Under the pieces are notes generated by a model. That model searched no databases. It saw only the letters and a program-made list of their open reading frames with translations, and was not told where the DNA came from. Positions 25,883 to 36,915 of a stretch of DNA of 64,000 bases are shown one piece after another. Made by a program: the position numbers and the translations under genes. Source of the DNA: Achromobacter xylosoxidans. GTDB taxonomy: Bacteria > Pseudomonadota > Gammaproteobacteria > Burkholderiales > Burkholderiaceae_B. Within the stretch, counting starts at the first letter, position 1. Every line of letters begins with the position of its first letter. The DNA lies in contig NZ_LN831029.1 of NCBI RefSeq assembly GCF_001457475.1, positions 3,472,001 through 3,536,000 of the forward strand. Reading direction: 5' to 3'.

Positions 25883-26324
25883 CGCTGGTTCTCCTCCAGA
25901 CAAGTGCTCATGTGGCAAATTGGCCTTCAAGTCAACGGCCAATATCCTCAAAATTGAGAAGATCGACCACCACCGTGCAGCACCGTTTTTTTTTCAAAAC
26001 CTGATGGCCACACGTTGCCTCATTTCTCAGATATATGACTGCTGCAACGACTCTCACTTCCTTCTGGCGACATAACAACGGCTACTGATCGAATAACCCG
26101 ACAGAGACGCACCTTCGACCAGATTTCTCTCGCAGCGGAAGCCGTTTTTCAGCCGGGCAAACACCAGCGACTGCAGCCAGCCTAAAGCGGTCCACTAGAA
26201 AGGAATGCTGATCGACCACCAGGCCGCGAGCGGCCGCTGTCAACAGTCCGCCCCCCCGACCCTAGGCAGGCTCTGCATACATAGCTTCGGTCACGCAGCG
26301 CTTGCTGCGCGTACGCTCTCATCG
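25883..26324. other. Gap between the DUF6119 gene and the HNH gene
   Basis: 442 bases. The right end holds a GC-rich imperfect inverted repeat (about 26294-26313) after the HNH stop that may terminate transcription. An AT-rich patch with a run of nine T (about 25986-25994) lies near the DUF6119 promoter side. No gene was recognised. Confidence 0.35.
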
Positions 26325-27203
26325 CTACCCCCGGAAGCACTCATTCCGATGAAATGCGAGAAAATCCAGCTGTTTTTCATTAAGCGCGAGCCGTAATTGA
26401 CCTCGCAAATGCAGGATTCGTCTTTGATTTTTTTGAACCCTATCACTTATAAGCATTCGGCCACTATTGTCAAAGCTGATCAGGCCCCGATCAAAGAGGG
26501 CATCCAAGGTGCCCACTAATGGGAGCCCATTGTCGGGGTCTAGTCGTTGTTGGTCGGTACTTCTTGCCCACGGCTTTATATGAGATGCTCGCAGTGCCTC
26601 TTGCACACAAGTGCCGGTGACGGCACAAGCGTTGTCCCATTTGGCCAACAGTTGGCGCCGGAATTTTCCTTGACCCAAACGCGCATCGATGAGGGCACGA
26701 CGGCGCGTTGGTCTCCCCTCCAGGTCCCGCCGGGCTATCAATTCCGCAATGTCGGCTGCTTCACCGCCAACGGAGCGTGTTTGAGTGCCGATTTGTGTGA
26801 CTGGCACCGAGGGGCCAATCAGCGCGAATACGCTCGTCGGGTCTTTCTCCCAACGAACGAGAGCTCCAAGCCTGACTAATGATCGGGAATCATAGGATTG
26901 AATGCGAATATGCCCAGCGCCCCTGGGTGCCGCAGTGGCAACGACTCCGAAAGCTTCAGCCCCAGACCTAATACTCTCTATGTGTCGCGCTCTTTCGTTA
27001 TAGCCGGCGGAAGTCCTCGTCCAGTCTTCTCTGAGCAGCCGAACCATTTGTGCCTGGTCTTGGGCCTCTATGTGATCATGTGCCCACACTCTGAGAAAGA
27101 TGCGATTGGTGGCCTCATGCCAACTACCCCAGCTCCAGCGAGGATTTGCCAAGGGTGCGCCCAACTCATTGGCGAAGAACTGAGTGATCGACGGAGGTTC
27201 CAC
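26325..27203 (-). CDS. HNH endonuclease with unassigned N-terminal domain
   Basis: A 292-residue protein starting at GTG 27203; an in-frame stop lies four codons upstream, so no longer start exists. Residues about 185-275 form an HNH_2-type nuclease (RRQLLAKWDNACAVTG, LRASHIKPWARS, DNGLPLVGTLDALFDRG, ISFDNSGRM); ASHIKPW carries the catalytic His. Residues 1-170 are unassigned and could be DNA- or modification-recognition. Such proteins act as restriction enzymes, some modification-dependent. No methyltransferase lies nearby, which favours a modification-dependent or non-restriction role. Confidence 0.72.
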   Translation of the reverse strand: MEPPSITQFFANELGAPLANPRWSWGSWHEATNRIFLRVWAHDHIEAQDQAQMVRLLREDWTRTSAGYNERARHIESIRSGAEAFGVVATAAPRGAGHIRIQSYDSRSLVRLGALVRWEKDPTSVFALIGPSVPVTQIGTQTRSVGGEAADIAELIARRDLEGRPTRRRALIDARLGQGKFRRQLLAKWDNACAVTGTCVQEALRASHIKPWARSTDQQRLDPDNGLPLVGTLDALFDRGLISFDNSGRMLISDRVQKNQRRILHLRGQLRLALNEKQLDFLAFHRNECFRG

Positions 27204-27383
27204 ACGAGTACTCTAAAGGTTAGTGTTACCTAATATTACACAAAAACTTCTGTCCGTTCACTGCGGGAAAGTGAGAAAGTCCCACGTGATCCGGTGGATT
27301 GATTGAAGAAAAATGTGAAGACATTTCCACCCTGCACGGATTCGTGTGCGCGAGATGAACCACGTATTGAATTTCAGCGACCA

Positions 27384-27923
27384 ATGAGCGACTCCCCCAT
27401 CTACATCGTCGATCTCGATGTCACCCTTGAGGACGCACCCGCCTTCGCCGACAGCGGCATAAGCTGGATGGAAGCAATGGGTATTGCTGTTCGTTCCACT
27501 ATTGCCGAGGTCGCTTTTTCACCTGTCAGCCACGCGCCTGGCCCGGGTATCGCTCGGTGGGCCGAATGGGTAAACGAGCACAGCAATAACGGGATAGGTG
27601 CAATCGTGGGGCGCCATGTCTACAACGCCGGACCGCAGAGAGTCGAGGGGCTGCGCTGCCCATGCTGCTCTGTAGAGCATGAAGCAGCTTCACTCCCGTG
27701 GGACGAAATGATCTCCGCCTGGTATTCGGGAGAACTTGGCGCGCTCGAGTGCCCAAGTTGTCGGCACTCGGACAGTATCAATCAATGGCGATTCTTACCG
27801 CTGGCATGGGGATTGGGAAACCTCGCCTTTGGGTTCGATGGACCTGGCGTAGGCGACGCACTGGCCCTAGAACTGGGAAAAGTCCTAGGGCATAGAATGG
27901 TCGTCGTGTTTGATAAGTTTTAG
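27384..27923 (+). CDS. Hypothetical protein with paired Cys (zinc-ribbon-like) motifs
   Basis: A 179-residue protein from ATG 27384 (SDSPIYIVDLDVTL); a longer start would add 27 poorly coding residues. The middle holds RCPCCSVEHE and ECPSCRHSD, two CxxC pairs about 45 residues apart that could bind one zinc ion. The remainder is a globular domain with a Trp-rich segment (INQWRFLPLAWGLGNLAFGF). Family not identified. It is the only plus-strand gene in the 24-28 kb insert. Confidence 0.5.
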   Translation: MSDSPIYIVDLDVTLEDAPAFADSGISWMEAMGIAVRSTIAEVAFSPVSHAPGPGIARWAEWVNEHSNNGIGAIVGRHVYNAGPQRVEGLRCPCCSVEHEAASLPWDEMISAWYSGELGALECPSCRHSDSINQWRFLPLAWGLGNLAFGFDGPGVGDALALELGKVLGHRMVVVFDKF

Positions 27924-27944
27924 CCTTGGATTAGTACGCCCCCG

Positions 27945-28769
27945 TCAATCGTCCCCTGCCCCCGCCGACGCATTCCTGGCCTCGGCCAGCGCCACCGTCA
28001 GATGCATCACCTTCTTCTTCAACTGATCCCTTTCATCCGTCAGCCGCGCCAGCAACTCCCGTAACCGCGCCACCTCAGCCGGCAAATCCGCGATATTCTC
28101 GATCGGAATATCCGGCACCGCCTCTTTCGGCGGCGGCGCCTTGGCCTGGCGCACTTCGCGCGCCGCCTGCTGCAATTCCTTCCTGCCGCCAGCCACCGCC
28201 GCGGCCTGCCGCTCCGGCGGCAAGGTCGCGACCGCCGCCGCGGCGTTGATGGAAATCGCGCCGTCCTTCACCGCTCGCACCAGTTCCGGCGCGGCGGCTT
28301 TCTGGATTTTCTCGATCTGCCCCAGCGTATTGCTGCTGATGCGCGCCTCGCGCGCCAGCGCCTGGCGGCTCAATGCAGCCGCGGGCGGGATGGGCGGCGG
28401 TTCGGGCGGCGGCGTGCTGCCGTCGTCTTCCCACGGCGGCACGCTGCGCGATTGCAGGATTTCCTTCTTGCGCAGCGCCAGCACGCCGCGCTGGAAATCC
28501 GATACGCTGCGCCGGCCCAGGTGGTTTTCGATCATCCACAGGTGCACGTCGTCCATCGACTTGAACGAAGTGTTCTGGCGCGTTTCGAACGGAATGCCGT
28601 GCTTCATGCAAAGCGCGTAGCGGTTGTGGCCGTCGATCAGCAGGTCGCCCCACAGCACCAGCGCGTCGCGGCAGCCTTCGGCCAGCAGGCTGCGTTCGAG
28701 CGCCTCGCGCTCGTCGTCGGTCAAGGGGTCAATATAGGCACGCAGGCCTTCGTCAATCCTGATATCCAT
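27945..28769 (-). CDS. ParB N-terminal-domain protein
   Basis: A 274-residue protein. ATG 28769 (DIRIDEGLRAYIDPL) is preferred to a TTG 17 codons upstream. Residues 1-90 form a ParB/Srx-like domain (LTDDEREALERSLLAEGC, LLIDGHNRYALC, with the GHNR motif). A helical region with a KorB-like helix-turn-helix follows (LSRQALAREARISSNTL) and then a coiled coil (about 225-260). No ParA is adjacent. Standalone proteins of this kind are often linked to mobile elements. Part of its 3' coding sequence recurs at 23993-24052. Confidence 0.75.
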   Translation of the reverse strand: MDIRIDEGLRAYIDPLTDDEREALERSLLAEGCRDALVLWGDLLIDGHNRYALCMKHGIPFETRQNTSFKSMDDVHLWMIENHLGRRSVSDFQRGVLALRKKEILQSRSVPPWEDDGSTPPPEPPPIPPAAALSRQALAREARISSNTLGQIEKIQKAAAPELVRAVKDGAISINAAAAVATLPPERQAAAVAGGRKELQQAAREVRQAKAPPPKEAVPDIPIENIADLPAEVARLRELLARLTDERDQLKKKVMHLTVALAEARNASAGAGDD

Positions 28770-28841
28770 GGTGTCCAAAAAAACAGTTCGAGCCCGACTC
28801 GCGTTGCCCTGCTCCGCCAAAGCAGCGCCGCCTGTGGCTGG

Positions 28842-29450
28842 CTAGGCCTGCGGCCCTTCCAGCGCGATGCGCACGGCTTCAAGACGAGCGCGCGGGTCCG
28901 GCAGCGCCAGCAGCCGGACCTTGTCGGCCGCCGGCAGCGGCAGCAGCTCGCACCAGCGGTCGGCCACCCAGGCGCATTCATCCAGGCGGTACGGCGGCGC
29001 CACCGGCATGCGGTCGGCGGGCACGCCTTCCTGCTGCCATTGCGCCACCAACCTCCCCAGCGCGTCGGCGCAGGGTTGCAGCGGCGCAGGCACGGGCAGC
29101 GGCGGGTCGTCGGGGATGGGTTCGATTTCGCCCATCCAAAGACCGTATTTTGCCAGTTGGCTGGAAACCAGCCGGAAGCGGCTCGTGCCCACGCAGCGCA
29201 ATTGCAGCAAGGCGGGCATGGGCGCGTCCCAGGCGTCGATGCGGGCCAGCGTGCCGACGTCGGCCAGGACCTCCTGGCCTTCGGGCGACCGGACCTCGTT
29301 GCCGGCCAGCAGCGCGACCACGCCGAACTCGGTGCCGTCGGCGATGCAGCGGCGGATCATGTCCAGGTAGCGCACTTCGAAGATGCGCAGGTGCAGCACG
29401 CCGGCGGGGAACAGCGCGTTGGACAGCGGGAACAGCGGAATGGTCGCCAT
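28842..29450 (-). CDS. LON-substrate-binding-domain protein
   Basis: A 202-residue protein equivalent to the N-terminal domain of Lon protease, standing alone (IPLFPLSNALFPAGVLHLRIFEVRYLDMI at residues 4-32, then a beta domain and a C-terminal helical bundle). It has no ATPase or protease part. Related proteins are general peptidase S16-like factors; the role is unclear. It follows the AhpD-like gene by 9 bases and is co-transcribed with it. Confidence 0.8.
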   Translation of the reverse strand: MATIPLFPLSNALFPAGVLHLRIFEVRYLDMIRRCIADGTEFGVVALLAGNEVRSPEGQEVLADVGTLARIDAWDAPMPALLQLRCVGTSRFRLVSSQLAKYGLWMGEIEPIPDDPPLPVPAPLQPCADALGRLVAQWQQEGVPADRMPVAPPYRLDECAWVADRWCELLPLPAADKVRLLALPDPRARLEAVRIALEGPQA

Positions 29451-29459
29451 GGCGGCGCC

Positions 29460-29867
29460 CTACTTCACGGCGAAGGCGTCGTCGACCGGCACCTGCATGG
29501 CGGTGACCAGCGCGTTGGTCTGGGCGGCCATGCCGATGACGGCGAGCAGTTCGGCGTGCTGGCCGTCGGTCATACCCTTGGCGCGGGCGGCGGCGGTGTG
29601 GGAATGGATGCAGTAGCTGCAACCGTTGGCGGTGGACACCGCGATGTAGATCATCTCGCGCACCAGGGGCGGGATTTCTCCATCGGCCATCATGACCTGT
29701 TTGAGCTGTTCCCAGACGCGCTTGAGCTGCGGCGGGTCGTTGGCCAGGGCACGCCAGAAGTTGTTGACGAAATCGGATTTGCGGGTGGCGCGGATGTCTT
29801 CGAACACCGCCCAAGCCTCGGGGATCTTGCGCGCTTCTTCATCCGACAACAGATGCACCGTAGCCAT
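29460..29867 (-). CDS. AhpD-like carboxymuconolactone decarboxylase-family protein
   Basis: A 135-residue protein from ATG 29867. It carries the CMD/AhpD signature NGCSYCIHSH (CxxC then His) after VREMIYIAVSTA. This redox pair gives AhpD proteins alkylhydroperoxidase activity. It has the usual single-domain length. It is the first gene of a two-gene unit with the LON-domain protein. Confidence 0.82.
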   Translation of the reverse strand: MATVHLLSDEEARKIPEAWAVFEDIRATRKSDFVNNFWRALANDPPQLKRVWEQLKQVMMADGEIPPLVREMIYIAVSTANGCSYCIHSHTAAARAKGMTDGQHAELLAVIGMAAQTNALVTAMQVPVDDAFAVK

Positions 29868-30068
29868 ATGCCGCTCCAACAGGTAAGGCCGGGCGGCGGC
29901 GTGCCGCCCGCGCCATGTCCCATTGAACTGGAAAGCCCGGCGCGGTTCAAGGCGCGGGCGGATCGCCGCAACGCGCCTGGAATGTCCCCGCGTCCACCTC
30001 ATGGCATCGCCTGCGCCGGTCTTCCGGCGACATCCATGCCCGCCCTTGCCGCGACATCGGCCCGGCCC

Positions 30069-31562
30069 TCACGGCGACATGTGCGCCGGCTTGAACGGTT
30101 CCAGCGGATAGCGCGGCCGGTTGCGCCGCTGGTACGGGAACAGCGAAAAGTCCGAACTGGTGACGCCCGGGCTGTCGCATTCGACCAGGGCGCAGGAGAT
30201 CGGCACGAACACCGGGCGGCAGTACATGCGCGATTTGACCAGGATGAAGCGGGCCTCGCGCGGGTCGATGCCCAGGCTTTCGAAGACGCCCAGGTCCCAG
30301 GGTTCGTGGGTGCGTTCGGTGATGACCAGTTGCGCGGCGCCGATGTCGAGCACGGCGCTGCGGCCCATGCAGGCGGTCTGGCCGGTGTAGGTGGGACCGG
30401 TGATGACGTAGCTGCCGTCGGTGATGGCGCGCACGGTGCCCGTCAGCGTGACCGGCGCGGCGGGGCGGCCGATGGCGGGGATGGGCCGTTTGTTGCCCAC
30501 GGGGAGTTCCACCTGGGCGCCCTGCCCGGCCGCGATCATGGCGGCGACGGCTTCGGGGTCGCAGTACAGGCCGGCGACGATGCCGGTCAGGCCGGCGTCG
30601 ACGGCGGCCATCAGCACGTCCATGGTGTCGCAGGTGCCGCCGGACATGCAGTTGTCGCCGTGGTCCAGCAGCAGCACGGGACGGTCGGCGCCGCGCGCCA
30701 GGGCGACTGCGCGGTCGAGCGAGGCGGCCAGGGGTTCGGTTTCGTAGACGAAGCCATCGCGGTCGTCCCAGATGGCGGCGGCCAGGCCTGCGGCGACGCG
30801 GTCGGCGGCGTCGGCGTCGCCGGCGGCGACCACGATGACGCTCAGGCACGGGTCGGGGATGTCGGCCAGGGCGAAGCCGGCCAGCACCGACACGCCCAGC
30901 ATGCCGCCGGCCTCGGCGCCGCGCGCGGCCTGCACGGCGCGGCGCATGGCGCCTTCGGCGGTGTTGCTGCGCAGGGTGTGGGTCATGAGCGGCAGGCGGC
31001 GCCAGGCCAGGCGCGGGCGCGGGCCGCCGGCCAGCCAGTCGAACAGGATGCGGCCGGCGTGTTCGCCGGTTTCGTACATGTCGACGTGCGGGTAGGTCTT
31101 GAAGCTGACGATGACGTCGGCGTTGTCGATCATTTTTTGCGTGACGTTGCCGTGCAGGTCCAGGGCGACGGCGATCGGCACGCCGGGGGCCTGCTGGCGC
31201 AGGCGTTCGAGCAGGTCGCCTTCGCCGTCGTCGGTGGTTTCGACGGCCATGGCGCCGTGCAGGTCCAGCAGCAGCGCGTCGCAGCCGGCGGCGGCGGCGA
31301 CGATGCGGTCGCACAGTTCACGATAGGCCTGGCCGTCGACGCGGCCGCTGGGGTACGCGGTGGCGGACACGGGCGTGACCAGCGTGGCGCCCCGCGCCTC
31401 GGCCAGGTCGATGAATGCCGACATGGCGGTGCGCTTGCCGTGGTTCTCGTCGTAGGCGGCGCGGTCGTAGGTCGGGCCGTCGTTGCCGAAGGCGGACAGT
31501 GGCGTGGGCACCGGCGAAAAGGTGTTGGTCTCGTGGTTCATGCGGGCGATCATGACTTTCAT
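30069..31562 (-). CDS. M81-family metallopeptidase (MlrC-like)
   Basis: A 497-residue enzyme of the M81/microcystinase C family. The N-terminal half carries metal-binding motifs: ARMNHETNTFSP (residues about 6-17), LLDLHGAMAVE and DLHGNVT. The C-terminal domain has LLDHGDNCMSGGTCD, with further Asp/His ligands. MlrC cleaves an amide bond in a linearised microcystin product; most relatives in betaproteobacteria act on other small amides or peptides. It is the last gene of the nitrilase-Liv-AmiCR operon and its start overlaps the ANTAR stop by 4 bases, which places it in amide or peptide catabolism by inference. Confidence 0.83.
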   Translation of the reverse strand: MKVMIARMNHETNTFSPVPTPLSAFGNDGPTYDRAAYDENHGKRTAMSAFIDLAEARGATLVTPVSATAYPSGRVDGQAYRELCDRIVAAAAGCDALLLDLHGAMAVETTDDGEGDLLERLRQQAPGVPIAVALDLHGNVTQKMIDNADVIVSFKTYPHVDMYETGEHAGRILFDWLAGGPRPRLAWRRLPLMTHTLRSNTAEGAMRRAVQAARGAEAGGMLGVSVLAGFALADIPDPCLSVIVVAAGDADAADRVAAGLAAAIWDDRDGFVYETEPLAASLDRAVALARGADRPVLLLDHGDNCMSGGTCDTMDVLMAAVDAGLTGIVAGLYCDPEAVAAMIAAGQGAQVELPVGNKRPIPAIGRPAAPVTLTGTVRAITDGSYVITGPTYTGQTACMGRSAVLDIGAAQLVITERTHEPWDLGVFESLGIDPREARFILVKSRMYCRPVFVPISCALVECDSPGVTSSDFSLFPYQRRNRPRYPLEPFKPAHMSP

Positions 31563-32218
31563 GCCTTGCCTCCGTTGTTGCTGTTGTTCTGCGGGTCGGG
31601 GCGCGCGCCGCCCAGGCCCAGTTTTTCCATGGCTTCGCTGGCCTCGACGATCATGGCGGCGACCTCGGCCACGCTGACCCGCAGGCCGGTGGCGCGGGTG
31701 CGCATGTGTTCGTAGGCCGCGCGTTCGTCCAGGCGCTGGTGGTCCATCAGCACGCGGATCGCCTTTTCGATCACGCGGCGCGCCTTGATGGTGCTTTCCA
31801 GTTTGTCGATCTTGTTCTGCTGGCGGTTCTGGAACTGCTTGGCCGAACGCGCCAGCACCAGGGTGCTGAGGATGCCGGCCGAGCGGAACGGCCGCGTCAG
31901 CACGCCGTGGGCGTTGGTCTTGAGCAGTTGCTTCAAGGTGGTGGGGGTTTCGTATTCGGACAGCGCGATCAGGGTGGCGTCGACCTCGCTGGCGGACCAG
32001 GCGAACGAGTTCTGGCCGCATTGCGAGACCTGGAAGAACACCACGTCGGCGCCGGCGGGCGGCTTGTCGGGGAACGGCCACACCAGGTGGATGCGGCAGC
32101 CAATGCGCTTGAGCTGTTCGACCAGCAGGTCGCGGTCTTCGCCGGGCGGATAGGCCACGGCGACGGCCACGCTGCGCAGGTCTTCGTAGAGGCGGCGGAG
32201 GCTATGGTCCATGATCAC
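31559..32218 (-). CDS. amiR: ANTAR-domain transcription antiterminator, AmiR-like
   Basis: A 219-residue protein. Residues about 15-125 are a pseudo-receiver domain without a clear phosphorylatable Asp pattern. A coiled coil follows (about 130-150, QFQNRQQNKIDKLESTI). The C-terminal ANTAR three-helix domain is residues 150-205 (KARRVIEKAIRVLMDHQRLDERAAYEHMRTRA). AmiR binds leader RNA and prevents terminator formation. Its start overlaps the AmiC-like gene and its stop overlaps the peptidase start, each by 4 bases. A terminator in front of the operon is the obvious target. Confidence 0.87.
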   Translation of the reverse strand: MIMDHSLRRLYEDLRSVAVAVAYPPGEDRDLLVEQLKRIGCRIHLVWPFPDKPPAGADVVFFQVSQCGQNSFAWSASEVDATLIALSEYETPTTLKQLLKTNAHGVLTRPFRSAGILSTLVLARSAKQFQNRQQNKIDKLESTIKARRVIEKAIRVLMDHQRLDERAAYEHMRTRATGLRVSVAEVAAMIVEASEAMEKLGLGGARPDPQNNSNNGGKA

Positions 32219-33375
32219 GCCAGCCAGAACTCGTCCAGGCCGAAGGCCGTCAGGTAGGGGTCCGGCTTTACCGGTTCGCCGCTGGCCCAGACGATGTCGA
32301 AGCGGCCGTCGGCGCGGCAGACGCCGATGCGCGGGGTCAGGACGCTGTGATTGTTCTCGGCCAGGATGGTCAGGCGCCCGGCCGGCGCGTCAAAGCCCAC
32401 CTGGTGCAGCGCCTGCATCAGCTTGCGCGTGTCCAGGCTGCCGGCGCGCTGCAGGGCGCGCGCGAACAGGTGCACCTGGCTGTAGCAGGCCTCGGCGTAG
32501 ACGCTGGCGGGCCGCTCGCCGAAGCGGGCGCGCCAGCGTTCCAGGAAGTGGGCGTTGGCGGGCGAGTCGACGGTGTTGAAGTAGGTGGCGGCGGTGATGT
32601 GGCCGGCGCACAGGCCGGGGCCGATTTCGGCCACCTCGGATTCGGCCATGGTGAGGCTGGCGATGGGGATGTGCGGCGCGCCCGGGTCGGCCTCGCAGGC
32701 GGCGTGGTAGCGGCGGTAGAAGCGCTGGGCGTCGTCGCCGATCAGGGTCGAGAACACCACGTCGGGCTTGATGCGGCGGATGTCGCGCACCACGTCGATG
32801 ATATCGCTTTCGTCGCAGCCCAGCGGCAGGTAGGTTTCGTCCAGGATCTCGCCGCCGTGTTCCTCGACGGTGTCGCGCATGATGCGGTTGGTTTCGCGCG
32901 GGTAGATGTAGTCGGCGCCGACCAGGAAGATGCGCTTGCCGCAGTGCTGGATCAGGTAGGCGGCCAGCTGCATGCTGCCCTGGTTGGGCGCGGCGCCGGT
33001 GTAGATGATGTTGGGCGAATACTCGAAGCCTTCGTAGACCGAGGCATACCAGAGCAGCGCGTTGTTGCGCTCGATCACCGGCAGCATGGCCTTGCGGCAG
33101 TGCGAGGTGCAGCCGCCGAAGATCACGTTGACCTCGTCGTCCAGCAACAGGCGCGCGGCCAGGCGGCGGTATTCCTCGGCGTCGCTGCGCGGGTCGTAGA
33201 CCACCGGTTCCAGCGGCCGGCCCAGCACGCCGCCGAGCGCGTTGATTTCCTCGACCGCCAGCACGGTGCCGAAGAAATGCTGCGATTCGGTGGTGCCGGT
33301 CACGCCGCTGCGGGAGTACAGCACGCCGATGCGCCATCCCGGCGTGGCGGCGTCCCTGTCAGTGCGGGCAGTCAT
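32215..33375 (-). CDS. amiC: AmiC-like cytoplasmic ligand sensor
   Basis: A 386-residue type-1 periplasmic-binding fold without a signal peptide (starts TARTDRDAATPGWRIGVLYSRSG). Length and position match AmiC (385 residues), which holds AmiR inactive until a short-chain amide binds. Landmarks: GVTGTTESQ, VEEINALGGVLGRPLEPV, FGGCTSHCRKAMLPV, YTGAAPNQGSMQLA, and DESDIIDVVRDIRRIKPDVV. It follows LivF by 26 bases. Confidence 0.85.
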   Translation of the reverse strand: MTARTDRDAATPGWRIGVLYSRSGVTGTTESQHFFGTVLAVEEINALGGVLGRPLEPVVYDPRSDAEEYRRLAARLLLDDEVNVIFGGCTSHCRKAMLPVIERNNALLWYASVYEGFEYSPNIIYTGAAPNQGSMQLAAYLIQHCGKRIFLVGADYIYPRETNRIMRDTVEEHGGEILDETYLPLGCDESDIIDVVRDIRRIKPDVVFSTLIGDDAQRFYRRYHAACEADPGAPHIPIASLTMAESEVAEIGPGLCAGHITAATYFNTVDSPANAHFLERWRARFGERPASVYAEACYSQVHLFARALQRAGSLDTRKLMQALHQVGFDAPAGRLTILAENNHSVLTPRIGVCRADGRFDIVWASGEPVKPDPYLTAFGLDEFWLA

Positions 33376-33401
33376 AAGCGCATCCTTCTACGAAACAAGA
33401 C

Positions 33402-34108
33402 TCATACCTTGAGGTGGTCCATGATATGGCCGGCGGCCCCCGGCACGCCAGCCTCGCCCTGGTCGACGATGGCGCCCTGCTTGAGCACCAGGTAGCGGTC
33501 GGCCACGTCCAGCGCGAAGGCCACGTTCTGTTCGACGATGAACATGGACGTGCCGCGCCGCTCGCGTTCCCAGTTGAGCGCCCGGCCCAGCCGCTCGATC
33601 ACCGAGGGCTGCAGGCCTTCGGTGATCTCGTCCAGCAGCAGCAGGGCCGGCCGCTGCATCAGGCCGCGCGCCACCAGCAGCATCTTCTGCTCGCCGCCGG
33701 ACAGGGTGCCGGCGTACTGCCGCAGGCGGCTGGCGAACACCGGGAACAGGTCGGCGATTTCGCCGAAGCGTTCGTCGAACAGGCGGTCGTTGGCCAGGCC
33801 CAGGCGCAGGTTGTCGCGGATGTTCAGGTCGGGAAACAGCGGCTGGTCCTGGGCGGCGTAGGCGACGCCGCGGCGGGCGACCTCGTGCGGCCGCAGGCGG
33901 GTGGCGTCGACGCCGCCCAGGCTGACGGTGCCGCGCAGCTTGGGCAGGTAACCCATGACGGTCTTGAGCAGCGTGCTCTTGCCCATGCCGTTCTTGCCCA
34001 GCAGCGCCACGCAGGCGCCGCCGGCCACCGACAGCGAGATGTCGTTGAGCACCACGGCTCCCTTGTAGCCGCTGGCGACGTTTTCCAGGCGCAAGGCCGG
34101 GGCGGCGT

Positions 34109-34112
<4 letters not shown>
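33402..34112 (-). CDS. livF: Branched-chain-type ABC transporter ATPase (LivF-like)
   Basis: A 236-residue ABC ATPase. Walker A is GKNGMGKST (about residues 38-46), Q-loop region YAAQDQPLFPDL, signature LSGGEQ, Walker B LLLLDEITEGLQP, and an H-loop-like VEQNVAFAL (Q in place of the usual His, as in LivF/UrtE). It pairs with the LivG half of the fusion protein; the genes overlap by 4 bases. It energises uptake of the substrate bound by the 36916-38082 protein. Confidence 0.88.
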
Positions 34113-36026
<1,914 letters not shown>

Positions 36027-36034
<8 letters not shown>

Positions 36035-36860
36035 GGGCGAATCCTTTGGGACGCAGGCGCAGGGTCAGGGCCGCCAGCACCGCGATGGTGACGCCGCCCA
36101 GGATCGGGCTGATGTACACCCCCACCAGCACCTGGCAGGCGCCATAGACCAGGCAGGTCAGGAGCAGCGCGGTGATCGAGTTGCCCGACACCATCACCAG
36201 CATGAAGGCACTGACCAGCCACGGCAGCCCCATGTTCGGGTCGACGCTGGACAGCGGCGTGATCAGCGCGCCGGCCAGCGCGCCCAGCCCGGCGCCCAGC
36301 GCGAAGGTGGTGAAGCGGATTCGTTCGGCGTTGATGCCCAGGCCGCGCGCCAGGTCCTCGTTCATGATGACGGCGCGGGTGCGCACGCCGAAACGCGTGC
36401 CGTTCAGCAGCAGCGTCAGCGCCACGTACAGCAGCAGCGCGCCCGGCACCAGGAACAGCCGGTAGGCCGAATACTCGGTGCCCAGGAACGCGACCGCGCC
36501 CTGGATCGGCGCGTCGGCGAACTGCACCTCGCGGCCGAAGGCCATGGTGATGAGCTGGCCGATGACGATGCCCAGGCCCCAGGTGGCCAGGATGGCGTCC
36601 AGCGGCCGCTTGTACAGCGGCTGCACGATCAGGCGTTCGACCAGCATGCCCACCAGCCCCCCCGCCACCAGCGCGCACGGCAGCGCCAGCCACGGGTCCA
36701 GCCCCAGGCGCGTCACCACCAGGGCGGCGTAGCTGCCCAGCGTGATGATGGCGCCGTGGGCGAAATTGACGATCTTCATCACGCCAAAGATGATCATCAG
36801 CCCGGCCGTCACGATGAACAGCATGGCGGCCGTGCTCAGGATGTCCAGCATCAAACCCAT
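36027..36860 (-). CDS. livH: Branched-chain-type ABC permease (LivH-like)
   Basis: A 277-residue inner-membrane permease with about eight helices. Typical LivH/UrtB motifs: LMIIFGVMKIVNFAHGAIITLGSYAA near the N terminus and AFGAGLGALAGALITPL-like sequence in the middle (read as ALGAGLGALAGALITPL). It forms the channel with the LivM half of the fusion protein. It lies 55 bases after the binding-protein gene. Confidence 0.88.
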
Positions 36861-36915
36861 TGTGTTCTCCAGCGCCGCCGGCGGACCGGCGGCGCGCAGG
36901 GTGCGGCTTACCGCG

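Noticed and set aside
12347..28820. tRNA-linked attachment sites or an integrase bounding the accessory regions
   Set aside because: No tRNA gene, integrase, transposase or terminal direct repeat was found in the visible region; only the parB fragment and the CDF duplication mark boundaries.
28452..31715. Very long open frame (over 1000 codons) on the plus strand
   Set aside because: It is antisense to the ParB-like, LON, AhpD-like and M81 genes, with low-complexity Gly/Ala/Arg/His composition typical of GC-rich shadow frames.
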